A stretch of 64,000 nucleotides of DNA from Diospyros lotus. Lineage: Eukaryota > Streptophyta > Magnoliopsida > Ericales > Ebenaceae. Where the stretch lies: NCBI RefSeq assembly GCF_014633365.1, contig NC_068347.1:32406116-32470115 (forward strand). The letters are read 5' to 3'. This document shows positions 1 through 11,139 of the stretch, in pieces. Every line of letters begins with the position of its first letter. The stretch's first letter is position 1. The notes under the pieces were generated by a model. It was not told the DNA's origin. It did not search any database and worked only from the letters and a program-made list of their open reading frames with translations. The translations under genes were made by a program, and so were the position numbers.

Positions 1-1276
1 TTTCTTTTTCTTTTTTATGTTTAGAGTGGATCGCCCACTATCTTTTGGGTCGTGGGATTATATGGTAAATATTGTTAATTGTGCTCGGTGATTGAGAATC
101 GGAAGTTTTAGGTTTGACCACAGATGTTTCTGCTTTCTGCTTGTTCAAATGATTATTCAATCTCATGATTTGATCACCGTTTGCTCTTGAATACCAAGGA
201 CAGTGATGAAACAAAAGCTAGGGATTTTGAGTAACCCAAGCTTCTAAATGTGTTGTGTGTATAGAGAAACTATTAGAGGTGACAGAAACTATTAAATGTT
301 TGTATTGCTGAATCCTAGCGCAATGTATGTGCATATTTGAACATTAGATTTGTCAAGGGAATGGTCTGTTGAAAGATTAAAGAATGAGTTGCCCATGACC
401 AAAGAGTGATTCTCCTCATTTCCCTAACTCGGCCAAAAATTAGAAACAAGATAAGCAAGCTTCTTTACTTTGTTTTGCTTCCTATCTAATTATCTTTTCC
501 ATTCCCTGCACGAGTAGATGTAAACAGAGGACTAGTCTTTTTATTCCTTCATACAACATGGGTGTCGGGTGAATGATAAATCACGAAGCTTATTGCACTA
601 CACAATGTCTCTACCTTGTCATTCCTCACCTTGTCCCCCGGTACATGTGGTTCATAGATCATTTGTTACTTTCTCTACAGACTAAATGAGTGTTTGCTTT
701 TTGGACTTTTGAAATTTCCTGTGAGGCTTTGCAATTAAGCCATGGATCTCTTCTTCTTCAACCTCCTTCCCCATACGATCCTTTTCCTGATACACATGGT
801 TTTCAGCCCGCCCCATGCTTTAAAAAGTCTGCCTCTAAAGGGGGCTTTTATGTTTTTTCTTTTCCTTGAGTTCCTCATTGAAAACATTGCTTCCCCTTGA
901 ACAAAGGTAATTGAGAAGGATAAGATTGGATAAAAGCCTTTCAATTATGTCAGCAAAATGGGTCCTTCCATTTATCTTTTGAAATTGTCCTGAAAGCACC
1001 TTCAAGTAATGAAATGGAATCAGAAGCATAAGATAATAGTACTAATATCAAGATTCTGTTTTTAGATAACATGAAATTTCTACTACTTTTAGGGAAGACT
1101 ATTTTTCTACTCATGAAATTGCTTTAGAGAGTCGTTGCTTTCTATATGGAATATGTAACTACTAGTAGTTTCTTTATGATATCCTCTTTAAATTTCTTGT
1201 CCTTATTACTGGTACAAATGTTTGAAATAGTGTCTTCTGATTAACATGAACACATTGGTTGACCTGTTGTATGCAG
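1..1276. other. Intronic or upstream sequence, no supported exon
   Basis: Probably intron of the gene whose exons start at 1277, because that exon opens in the middle of a codon and needs an upstream exon ending in phase 1. I looked for an exon with matching phase and splice sites and found none. A stretch near 723-867 on the plus strand is open and protein-like, but it ends in a stop with no usable donor. Confidence 0.4.
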
Positions 1277-2829
1277 TTCATCTCAGATATATTAGGGAAT
1301 CCGAGGAGTTACGTCAAGCCATGGAACCCTTGGAACTGATAAAAAGAGTATGTACTTAGTTGTCCTACAGTTGTCTTCATTTATTGATTTCAACAGAATG
1401 AATGCAAGAATGGGGTACAACCACATTGATGTTGATATCTTCTTTTGTGCACATTTTACAGTTTTTTAGTTTCAAAGTATCCACTAGTATTCAAGTTTAT
1501 GGCATGAGAAATAATTAACATGCAAGTAAATTAGGTGAGAGAAATTCAGCAAGAAACATATGTAGAAGCAGACCCTGTCCAGCAGAAAGACACAAAACAG
1601 ACTGCTGCTGCTGACCTAATAACAAGGTTGAGCAATATTCGCTCCTATTCAGATAGTGGCAGCCTTAAAGGTAACTAGCTTACCCCTGCATTTTCTTCCT
1701 CTTCAACCTGTTTGCTGGCACATTTAAAACATAGAGTCAGAGAGTACCATGTTAGAGAACTTCTGTCGACTCTCTTGCTGCTTCCTGCACTCTTTTTTTC
1801 CTCATTTTTTTTATCATTTCTTTCATGCAATTCCTTATTTACCTTGTTATATACCTGCGATAAGGGTTTCTGCATGCCTAGAAATTCATGTCAAATCAAG
1901 TGTCAAAGCATCGCAAGGATGAGGCTGTTCATACAATAACTGTGTTTGGAAACAGAGCTACAAATTGTGGATATTGATGAAGATATATTTATTCTGTGGT
2001 TCAAACATATACTAGGAACCAAAGAATTATACAGTTTTCTTAAAAAAACCACATTGATGTTATTCTATGCACCTCTGGAACTGCAGTAGCTGACCCTTCA
2101 GTTATTGTGAAGAACGCTTGTTTCCCGAGTAAATGTGCTGCCATGTCCATTTCTCATGCATTAATTGCTAATAGAGCAAAACACATTCAACAATGGTGTA
2201 TTGTTCTATTTTAGTGTGACTGTCCCAAATATTTGTTGCTTCAGTCACTTACGTTTCGTCTTTCTATAAATCCAAGTTGGTCTTTCCTTTGCTTACCCAT
2301 TTGAACCCTTGAAGTTATTTTACAGTTTTGTTTTCTTAAGCTCTATAGCCTCTATGTACAATTGCAAGACCAGAAGCTGTCAACGAAGACAGTTGCATCC
2401 CCATCCATCATCTTTTAGGATTTTGATTCATGATTTTACCATCTATTACTCCTGGTAACACCAAGCAATTTTTGACATATATTCACCCGAGGATCATTAA
2501 ATATTACGATATCCAATGTGCTATCTCAAATGGTTTTGTGATGCCTTTCAGTTGCATTTCTAGATGATAGATGAACAGAGTCCAACGTGTGACATTTTTT
2601 GATATAAGAACAGGGAAACAGTTGCCAATGAGGTTGCAGAAACTGTTTACAATGCGGTTATTGAATATGCTAGTTTCTTCCTTTAGGAAGTTGTCATTTT
2701 TGTGGTTCCATAGGAAATCATTTTTGACACTTACTTTCTGCAGCTCTTGAAGAATGGCGTAAAAGGAAGATGGAACGTGCCAGACAGCGCCAACTTGGGA
2801 AGAATGGAACAGCTGCCTCACAAGCTTGA
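1277..2829 (+). CDS. 3' part of a spliced gene, product not recognised (four exons)
   Basis: Four blocks join in one frame with canonical splice sites. Exon 1277-1347 follows TATGCAG and is followed by GTATGT. Exon 1535-1670 follows TTAG and is followed by GTAACT. Exon 2087-2128 follows CTGCAG and is followed by GTAAAT. Exon 2744-2829 follows CTGCAG and ends with TGA. The joined C-terminus is about 106 residues: hydrophilic, charged and probably helical, with the segments RESEELRQAMEPLELIKR, VREIQQETYVEADP, VADPSVIVKNACFP and a very basic end EEWRKRKMERARQRQL. Skipping the 42-nt third exon also keeps the frame, so it could be an alternative cassette. No domain was recognised and no function is proposed. 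The start and upstream exons lie outside the window or beyond a long intron. The exons are well supported by phase agreement; the product is unknown. Confidence 0.6.
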
Positions 2830-4432
2830 AATTCATGGTTAATACTCCAACCTCAAACATCACCTGTATTGATCACTATTTGTTTAAGTTATGGACTTAA
2901 TACAGTTGTACATTTTGCAACTTCAGTTTGTAATGAACCATTATTATGCCTAATCCCTCGGAGAAATCTGCAGTATACTGGTCCTATGAAGATTGAAGAC
3001 AATGTTTATTGAACTTTTGAGTGTATAATATTATATGTTTCATGATTTTCACACCAGAGATGAACTGGGGGCTTGATGTTGTATCTTCCATTTGCAACTT
3101 TCTTTTTTCTTTCTAGGGTAAAATTTCACCTAGACCTTATGTTTTGAGCCATTTTATTTCAGAGGGTTAAACATTTACTTTTAATATTTCGGGTTCATAT
3201 GATTTATGTTTTTTAAACATGTTTTGCCAAATAAATACATTTTTAACCTAACAAAAAGAGTTGTTTTGATGAGAATAAAAACTACCCAAAATAATAAAAA
3301 TAAATCACAAGAGATGCCTGTAAAATGACCCGAATCACATAGAGCCTAAATGGAATGTCCCCATCTTCTAGCTTATCGCGCGATCCTGGTAGTTTTGACA
3401 ACTTGCCAATATATTTCAATCTCATCTTCTGGATGGATCATGAGCTCATAGTTTTTGCTTTGGTTTCTCTCTTTGTATTGCAATTTCTTTCTTCAAACAG
3501 GTGGATTGCCCTAGCAGGGATGATTATATTCACATTCTGTGCATCAGAGGAATGGCATATCATTGAAAACAGGGATTTACACAAACGAGCTACAAATCAG
3601 AAGGGGTTTCTCTGGAAGAGGGAACACGATTGCAGAAATGAAATATTCACTGTAAAACGCAATTCATTGCTTTGCAAGTTCTCAAAGAAGCAACAAAACA
3701 ATGTGTTCAGCAGATGAAGAAAAACTCACAGAAGTCACAATCAGCATATTTGTCTTGATGTCTCACTTAAATGCTGTCCCAAGAAACCATAATTTCCATT
3801 AATTTCATCATCTAACTAGCTTTAAAATGCCTAAAACCTGTCTAATTTTGCTTCGATTTTGGTACCCTGCAGAGAGATTTTGAGCATCTTCTATGCTAAG
3901 CTACCTCCAATAGTCATTGGCATCCTAATTAATTCTTCAGAAGCAGCATAAGTATACGTAAATATTTGGAGCAATAAGCTTCTTGTCATGCCAAGTAAAT
4001 TCCATCTGGATTTCGAGATCGTCGAGAAAACTGTGAAAGGAGCAGCAAAAGCCAAAAATTAGCTCAAGAAAGTTGGGGAACAAATCCCATATAGAAAAGC
4101 ATATATTAACGAGCAGGAAACACAATTACAAGGAACTTCTAAAACAATGCAGAAAGCGTTACAAGTTGAAAGTTCTACCACTTGCATGTGCCCTTCGCTT
4201 GGGAATCGGCAGGCTTATCAGCTACAAAGTAGCTGAAAATAACCAGAAACTCCATGTTTCCTCGAGGGTCAAACTTGCATGTATTAAAAAGGTCTAGAAG
4301 TGTACAAGACTCCCCCGCTTTGCAAGAGTTGGAACCTTACATGTATAACTGGAGGGGGAAAAAAGGAATAAAAGTCGAGGGAATTATGTTATCTGTCTGC
4401 CTCAGTGCCTCTGGAATCTTGATCGACTATAA
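2830..4432. other. 3' flank and intergenic DNA, no supported gene
   Basis: This holds the presumed 3' UTR of the preceding gene and then AT-rich intergenic DNA. An open stretch of 120 codons at 3355-3717 (plus) and one of 62 codons at 3937-4125 (minus) are present. Neither has splice partners, composition bias or a recognisable motif, so I do not call them genes. Confidence 0.5.
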
Positions 4433-4549
4433 CAGGGGCGGATCCAAGGAGCAGGTGGGCAATGAGCTGCTTGGGGTGGGCAGACGGCTGAGGCAGCTGA
4501 GGCTGGCACGGGCTGAAGCCCAGTCCAGCTCCCCTGGATTCCGCCCCTG
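4433..4549. mobile_element. 117-bp hAT-type MITE with perfect 8-bp target duplication
   Basis: The left end reads CAGGGGCGGATCCA and the right end, reverse complemented, reads CAGGGGCGGAATCCA, so the terminal inverted repeats differ by one inserted base. The element is flanked by GACTATAA at 4425-4432 and again at 4550-4557. An 8-bp duplication with CAGGG-type ends is the signature of hAT transposons. At 117 bp it has no coding capacity and must have been moved by an hAT transposase made elsewhere. It is GC-rich compared with its surroundings. Confidence 0.85.
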
Positions 4550-4935
4550 GACTATAAAAACTGCCACCTCAGTTTTATTCAAATGTGTTAGAAGAAACAG
4601 ATTGAACTCAACCATCTGCACTTGCATTGATGATAAAATTCCTGTACAAACTTCATCAAAAAAGGGATGGTTTTTATATATACAATCTAGAGATACAGTG
4701 AGTTCATACAGTTACATGTACAAGTCAATAAACCTCATACACAGCCAGTGATGGTTGGTGCTCAAGTTTCTGAAACCTTGAAAGGGAATAGTCAGGCAGA
4801 GTCATCGTGGTAGCAGCTAAACAGACTAAGCTCTTGCAGGTCCACTGAATTTGTCTGTTTTTTCTCCTTCAACACGGAGAAATTTGAGTGTTGGAAACCA
4901 AAGACCAGGAAATAGCAAAACATCAACCCGTGGTA

Positions 4936-7173
4936 TTAGTAAAAGCCTCTCCGACGATATTGGTTGAGGCCCAAAATATGAGAAACTGGAATGCAAAAAG
5001 TTGCCGTTCCTTTCCTATCTGCATATGACAATTAAATTCAAAGCTGGGAATCAATATTTCTTAGTCATCCACCAAACTGAATGTCAAACATGGCTGCATG
5101 GATAGGGAAGTCCATAAAAATGCTACATTTTTCTAATAAGACGTGCAATACTGCTGATAGGATTCAATGCTGCTTTCAGAGAAGTAGAGTTAAAATTGTA
5201 CAAGCAACTAGATATTAGATTAAACACCTCTGCATATTCAACTAAATTAAGCATTCAATAGAAATTGGTAAAGCCCAAAAAATCAGTATCATCATGTGCC
5301 AAGAATCAACATTATCAATAACAAGGTACTTTCAAAGCTAATGAAACTGACATCTTACCAAATCCTAACAACCAAATAAAGTTAAAATTAGCACATCATC
5401 ATAGAACCCAAGGTGTTGAACTTTCATTAGGTAATCCACTGGTACACACACAAATTAATTTGAGAAATTAAATTAAACTTACAGCAAATCATAAGGATGG
5501 CTAATGGTCTGAAAAAATGTGAAAAACAAAAGGCCAGGCAGATTTTTTTAACAGTGGAAAGAAGGATAACCTATGTCTAGGAAAAGGGTCTGTAAACTTT
5601 GCATTCATGAACGGAACAGCTGGAATAAATTTCTTAAGAGTAAGTTCCAACAATCTGATAGCATTTGATGTATTGCTTAATCACAGTCAATACAATTCTT
5701 CCTTGGTTTCAGGACATCTTACACACGGCCATCCTGCAAGTATCAATAGAGAGTTCTCAAACAATGCTTATGTCAGATTTCATCTCTTCTGGTGTAAAAC
5801 TGAATACACATTATTGGGCCCATTTCCTAACAGTTTAAGCTTTTTGGAGTAAGTGGTAATTTAACATCAAATAATAGTTTTTCCAAAAAATCACAGTTTA
5901 AATCTGGTTAGAAGTGTTGTCCACTCCTATTAGTTTTTTTGTACAAACTATGTTGTCACACATGAGATGTGTTAGAGAGCTTGACGCATTGTTGGGTCTG
6001 TTTCCTAACAGATTAAACTTTTTGACACATGACAACTTGACACCTCCATTTCCCTGGCATCGTACTCCTGATTGATTGGCACATTCAGCTCAGGAATAAT
6101 ATTTCCATATTACCTTGTAGAACCTATTATTTGCATTCATTTGTTCATATCAGTACATTAAAGGATTTCAAAACTGGCATCAATTGTTTATCAGTTAACT
6201 GGTAAATCATTCATCAAAATGCATTCACTGCAAAACCATGAGGGAAAAAACTCAACTTTGCAATAACCAAAGGAGCAGATAATGGCTAGATCAATTATCC
6301 TTTTCAAAATCCTCTGTTGACTTTCCTCAAACCAATCACAAACTCCAATTTCCTTATCCTACTTCAGCTCTAATGAGACTCCATTCTGGGAGTTTCCACC
6401 TAACAAACCTTCATTTATTCCATAAATCCTCCAGCTTGGAATAGTCATAATGTTCCAATCTGCATTATGCTAAGCACCTAAAACAGCCCTCCTTGGCCTA
6501 GCCATAAACTACATGTTCTACTTAAGTATACTATACAAAAACAGGTAAAGAATAAGCAGGAGTCCTTAGAAGCATTATCAGAGAGTAAAAGAACAACAAT
6601 ACTGATCCAAAAAAGGCATCTCCAGAGCACAAGGCTCCCTGCTTTACAAAGAGTGGGAGTCACTTTTGTACCCCAGCATTACCCTTACTTTGCAAGTACA
6701 TTGTTTCCACAACTCAAACACATGGCCTTTCAGTCATAAAGAGGTAACCTTAACATTGCCTAGGCTCACTCTCAACAGGTCAACAAGGTAAATTTCATGA
6801 CAAGGAAAAAATCAAGACATATTAACCAAAAAAAAAAAAAAAGACATGACATGTCCACAATGAGACAATTTATATCTTGATATGTAAATATGCACATATG
6901 AGAGTATTCATTTTATTTACATTACTGATGCATTTATATCACATACCTGTAAAAAATAGTTGATGTCCATTTTCTCCATTTCACATACTGGGAAGTAAGT
7001 TTGAACAATAAACCCGATATCCATTTTTGAAGAGCTCCGTTAATAGATAGATGGGAAGTGTTGAATTTAGATTTTCTAAAAGCAAACAATCCTAAAGAAT
7101 AGTAAATACTAGATATCCATCATAAGCAGCCAACTTACAAAATATTCAGTCTGCATCAAGCGATGAACATGTC
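4936..7173 (-). other. Possible minus-strand spliced exons, unresolved
   Basis: Reading the minus strand, several short blocks are bounded by good splice consensus: 7139-7173 (CTTCTTAG before, GTAAGTTG after), 6947-6987 (CTTCCCAG before, GTATGT after), 5483-5508 (TTTTTTCAG before, GTAAGTTT after), and a block starting at 5014 after GCAGATAG. One chain, 7024-6947, 5508-5483 and 5014-4936, gives an uninterrupted 60-codon reading frame ending KGTATFCIPVSHILGL and a short basic tail. A different frame of the last block stays open for 62 codons to a stop at 4826. The alternatives are mutually inconsistent and no product is recognised. It may be a small gene, a non-coding transcript or chance. Confidence 0.2.
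6608..6772 (-). mobile_element. AU-like SINE, minus orientation
   Basis: Read on the minus strand, it has the layout of the angiosperm AU SINE family: a tRNA-like head with AAGGTTACCTCTTTATGAC, a box-B-like GTGTTTGAGTTGTGGAAAC, the body word GCAAAGTAAGGGTAATGCTG, then GCAGGGAGCCTTGTGC and a short T-rich 3' end. It is diverged and no clear target duplication was found, so it is an old copy. Confidence 0.7.
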
Positions 7174-8363
7174 CTAAGAAGCATGAATATGGATATAAAT
7201 ATAGACAAGCACAGTATAACACAAACAACCTGATAACAAATCCTTAGAGAAGTTAGAATACTAATGGAAGGGGTACATTGATAGATAAAAATAGGTACAA
7301 GTATTTTTATGTGTATATGTAAATAATAAATTTTATTGTTTTGTATTATGGATACGTTTATAATTTATTATATTAAAATAAAAAAATTATTTTTTGATAT
7401 TCACATATTTAGAAAGATAGAGAGCAAAATACTCCTGGTATCTATTTTCGAAGATTCGTTCATTTATAAGTTGAAAGATTTGGCCTTCAAAATTCTTGAA
7501 TGAATAATACAGAAAAAGTAAAAGCTAAAAGATATTTCATTAATAATTTGTTCAAGTGATAGACATGCACATTTTACAATTTTGTTCTACAAAATAATAA
7601 AACTAATAAGATAAATCTTGATGAGCATCCAACACAGTATCCAACATAACGAGGCATCTTATAAGCAAGTGTCCAGACTTCTTGCAACACTTTGGTTCCC
7701 AAATTGACAATTGTCTACTTTTTAAGGTACATCAGTTCCAATAATAAACACTTATGCTCTAAGTATCCAAAGAGTAACATAATTGTGATGACCATTCCAC
7801 AATAAGTCATTGGGATTTTTTTATTCATCTCAATTTGTTTACTGGTTCAGTCTTGTTTTCAATTAACAGTCTACCAAGGCTATTGATAGTTCTAGCATCT
7901 TTGTGAACAGTTTATGGGTTCATTTTGATTGTTTACCCCTGATTCAATGATTACAGACTTAACACTATTTATTTCACTTATCTCATGGAAATTTCTTTCT
8001 GTACTGGTCAGGTAAGCCATCTTCCAGCCTCTACATAATGGTTTCTCAACCCATCACTTAAATAGCAAGTACTAGTTCTCAACACCATTTGTGCAAGTGC
8101 AAAATCTTGAACATATGCTCCTATTCTTAAGTTAGGTTTATATCCATGGTTCAAACATATTCCTTAATTCTATCGTATTCCTAGTTCACTATTTCAGAGA
8201 TATAAAGTAACATATTGATAAGCATAAATCCATTCATATTTACTCATTTAACAGGAAATCCTATAATCTCATTTCATTTCTTAACTCTATTCTCCCAAAG
8301 TAGAACACATTTTCATTCCCAGAAATATTTGTCATAGCAGCAAACTGAATATAGCTGAAGCAG
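7174..8363. other. AT-rich DNA without supported genes
   Basis: No coding exon, RNA gene or clear repeat boundary was seen. A stretch near 7620-7720 resembles degraded dispersed repeat sequence. Confidence 0.4.
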
Positions 8364-8818
8364 TATGTCACGCCCCACCAATTGTGCATGCACACGGGAC
8401 AGAGAAGTAAAGGCCTAGAGATTTCGTAGAAGCTAATGGAGTCCTCTAGTTCCTTGAAGAGTATTATAGGTTTATCCTGGAAGGCCCTGGAGGGCTCTTG
8501 AGCATTCTAGGGGTCTCCTCGATTCTAGATTCTTCCTATGTAAATGTGAGTATTTTTTTCCTGAACATAAATGAGTGATTGGTAGGTGTATTTATGATTT
8601 AAGACTCTAGAATGTAATCTTAGCCATACATTTAGATCAATTTCCACCGTGGACTGTGAGGTGGAGTCTCTACTTAAAGAGAGTCTCATTTTGACATTGT
8701 ATCTACTAACAATTTGAGAGTTTACCTGAGAGGAATGTAGAGAGCTTCTCTCACTAAAAGTGATCCTCTCTCTAGCTTTGTGGTGTGCCTATTCTCAAGC
8801 CCCTCATGCATGCATACA
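8364..8818 (+). mobile_element. Probable solo LTR
   Basis: The stretch begins (TA)TGTCACGCCCCACC and ends GCATACA. Inside is an LTR-like promoter and leader region: CTACTTAAAGAGAG where a TATA box is expected, then pyrimidine-rich GAGAGAATG-type text and TATTCTCAAGCCCCTC near the 3' end. AGCAG occurs just before (8359-8363) and just after (8819-8823), consistent with a 5-bp target duplication. The duplication fits only if the LTR starts with TA rather than the usual TG, so the left boundary is uncertain by 2 bp. No primer-binding site or internal region follows, hence a solo LTR. Confidence 0.5.
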
Positions 8819-9944
8819 AGCAGGTTAGGTTAAATTAGCACACTTAATTGCCACAGCTTGTACACCATTTGGTTGAGTAACCATTCAGGTATGGAAATGG
8901 ATTCAAACATGGATACAAGGTATCTTAAGAGTGCTTGGGTCTCCATGTCCGATACTTATTAAGCATGTGCAAGGTACCCAAAACAAAGTCATCCATGCTT
9001 CTTTGTGAATAGCTAAAAGGTTTTGATAATCAATGTAATATCACAACCCTATTTCCCTTTTACCATTTTAATGATTTTTTTTGGGTAAGTTCAGCCCATT
9101 TTACTTTTTATAGACACAATCCAATGTTTCATTGATGAACTTAACATACTTGAAATATAAATATTTCATCCTTTTCACTCAAAAATCAAGCCTAAAAATC
9201 AAGCCTCAAATTCACAGATATATTTCTTTCATCATGCATTACATCAAGAATTGTAACTTATACTGATCCAAAAATATTTGTCAACACTAGTACTCAATTG
9301 TAAGCAATTGTTTTCTAATTTATTTAATATGAAATTATTATTAAATTTAGTGCCAAAATTTTTATGAATAGAATAAGAATTTTGTATAGTTTCATAGAAA
9401 TTTGTGCTATTTTAACAGTACTTCAACCCATATCTAATTAAACATATGCATATCCATATTATTTGCAAAGTGTCAAGGTGTTGACAAGGCCACTTCATCA
9501 ATTTAGAGTCTGCATGACATCTATGAACATGTAGGAAATCATCTTTCAATGAACCTAATACTGAAGTCTCAAAACATATTATTTATAGTTGAAAGGAGAG
9601 AATTTTTCTTGTTTTGTAACATTTTAGTCAAAAAGTATGGGGAAAAAAAAAACATTGAAATTATTAGCATAGAAAACAGCAAACTTTTACGCCAATTTAT
9701 GTTATTTCTGCAGTTGCACAAAATGATATTTTCACCAGTAAATTAGTAAAATCTATAAGGAGCATTGTAAAGTTGGATTATTCTAGCCACCCACACACCT
9801 TATTCTTTTTGATTCGATGTTCTTGCTTACTTTCTTTTTCTCTTCACCATTGACTAACACAAGGACCAGCACAACCCTTAGGCTTAGGGCTACCAACAGG
9901 AAACCCACAGCAGGTCCAACCCAAAGGAGAACACCAACGAAGAT
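8819..9944. other. Intergenic AT-rich DNA
   Basis: No supported gene or clear repeat. A 65-codon open stretch at 9549-9746 has no features of a real gene. Confidence 0.4.
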
Positions 9945-9945
9945 T

Positions 9946-9993
<48 letters not shown>

Positions 9994-10001
9994 GGGGGAG
10001 A
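9945..10001. repeat. (TG)8 followed by a 33-base G tract
   Basis: A TG dinucleotide run (9945-9960) passes directly into an uninterrupted G run (9960-9992) and then AGGGGGAG. Proline-rich or glycine-rich open frames across it are artefacts of the tract. Its length is likely to vary and is error-prone in sequencing. Confidence 0.95.
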
Positions 10002-10084
10002 GGACCTATATGACATTGAACCAGAAATTGAGAGCTTTAAGTTCAGATTCAAGACCAAATCCAAACCAAGAGGGTATCAGAAAC

Positions 10085-11139
10085 AGTGTTTTGAAAAGTG
10101 CTAAGTGCAGAAGACCTATGAAGCTTAAAGCGCAAAGCGAAGCACACGCTTATGAAAAGTGAAGTGCATATAAATAAAATAAAGAGTATAAACTTTTATA
10201 AGCATCAACAATATCTATTAAAATTAAAAAAAAAAACTAAATAAGAATGAGGGCTGTAAATTTAACAAAAGATGAGGTACCATTTTTCATTTCTATTTTA
10301 TACTAGTTTACAAATTCATACGACCATAGCAAAAACACATAGGGGACATAAAAAGATACAATCTGCTCCGTTGCTGGTCCTAATGGAAATACAAGCTGGT
10401 TTAAACTCTCTGTTGAAAGGATCTAAATATGCTAAGGGTTCTTTTTTAATTTTTAATTTTTAATTTTTTTCTTTTGTAGAGTGTTCTTTTTTTTTTTTTT
10501 TTTTGTAAAAGTTTGGCCAAAGAAACCCCATTATATTTCTTTAATATGATCTCTACAGAGGATCAACCCCTAATATACAACAATCCCCAATTAATCAACC
10601 TCTAATTTACAACAATTCTCAATAAATCAATTCCTAATTTGCAATCAATCAACAATCCCTAATTTAAAACAATTAGGAATCAATCATCAATCCCTAATTT
10701 ACAGCAATCTAGAATCAAGCATCAATCCCTAATTTACAGCAATTGGGAATAAATTAGCAACCCCCATTTTACATGTAATTACATGTTTTCTTCAATCTTT
10801 TTTGCTTGTTAAATACAATTGAGTCTTCTTTTTTTTTTTCTAAACAAATATACATATGATTTTATAATAGCTTTTTTTGGGTAAAAATTCCATACAAGCA
10901 ACCACACTACTGGAAAAATTTAAACACATCCAACCATTCATATTGTTTGATAAAAAAAAAACCCAAGTGTATTTTTGAAGTGAGCTTTATTGAGCTCTGG
11001 AGCTCAATAAAAGCGCAACTTGAGCGCACTTTAATTGCGCTCAACTGAAGTCATTGAACTTCACACAAAAAAAGCCCCAAGCATGTTGTGCTTTGCACTT
11101 TGCTCTTAAAGTGAGATCAAGTGCACTTTTTTAAACACT
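10085..11139. mobile_element. Candidate DNA transposon of about 1 kb with long imperfect inverted ends
   Basis: The left end reads AGTGTTTTGAAAAGTGC, followed by GCGCAAAGCGAAGCACACGC. The right end, reverse complemented, reads AGTGTTTAAAAAAGTGC, followed by GCAAAGTGCAAAGCACAACA. The match extends over roughly 70 bp with gaps, as in old non-autonomous DNA elements. The interior has no coding capacity and carries a degenerate tandem array (10560-10770) built on a unit like CAATCCCTAATTTACA. No target duplication could be assigned, so the superfamily is left open. Confidence 0.5.

Noticed and set aside
723..867. Plus-strand exon with SPYDPFPDTHGFQPAP
   Set aside because: Protein-like text, but it ends in a stop, has no donor, and its phase does not fit the exon at 1277.
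3355..3717. 120-codon open frame with a hydrophobic stretch
   Set aside because: AT-rich chance frame downstream of a gene's 3' end; no recognisable motif or promoter.
9783..10104. Poly-proline and poly-glycine frames
   Set aside because: Produced by translating the long G tract.
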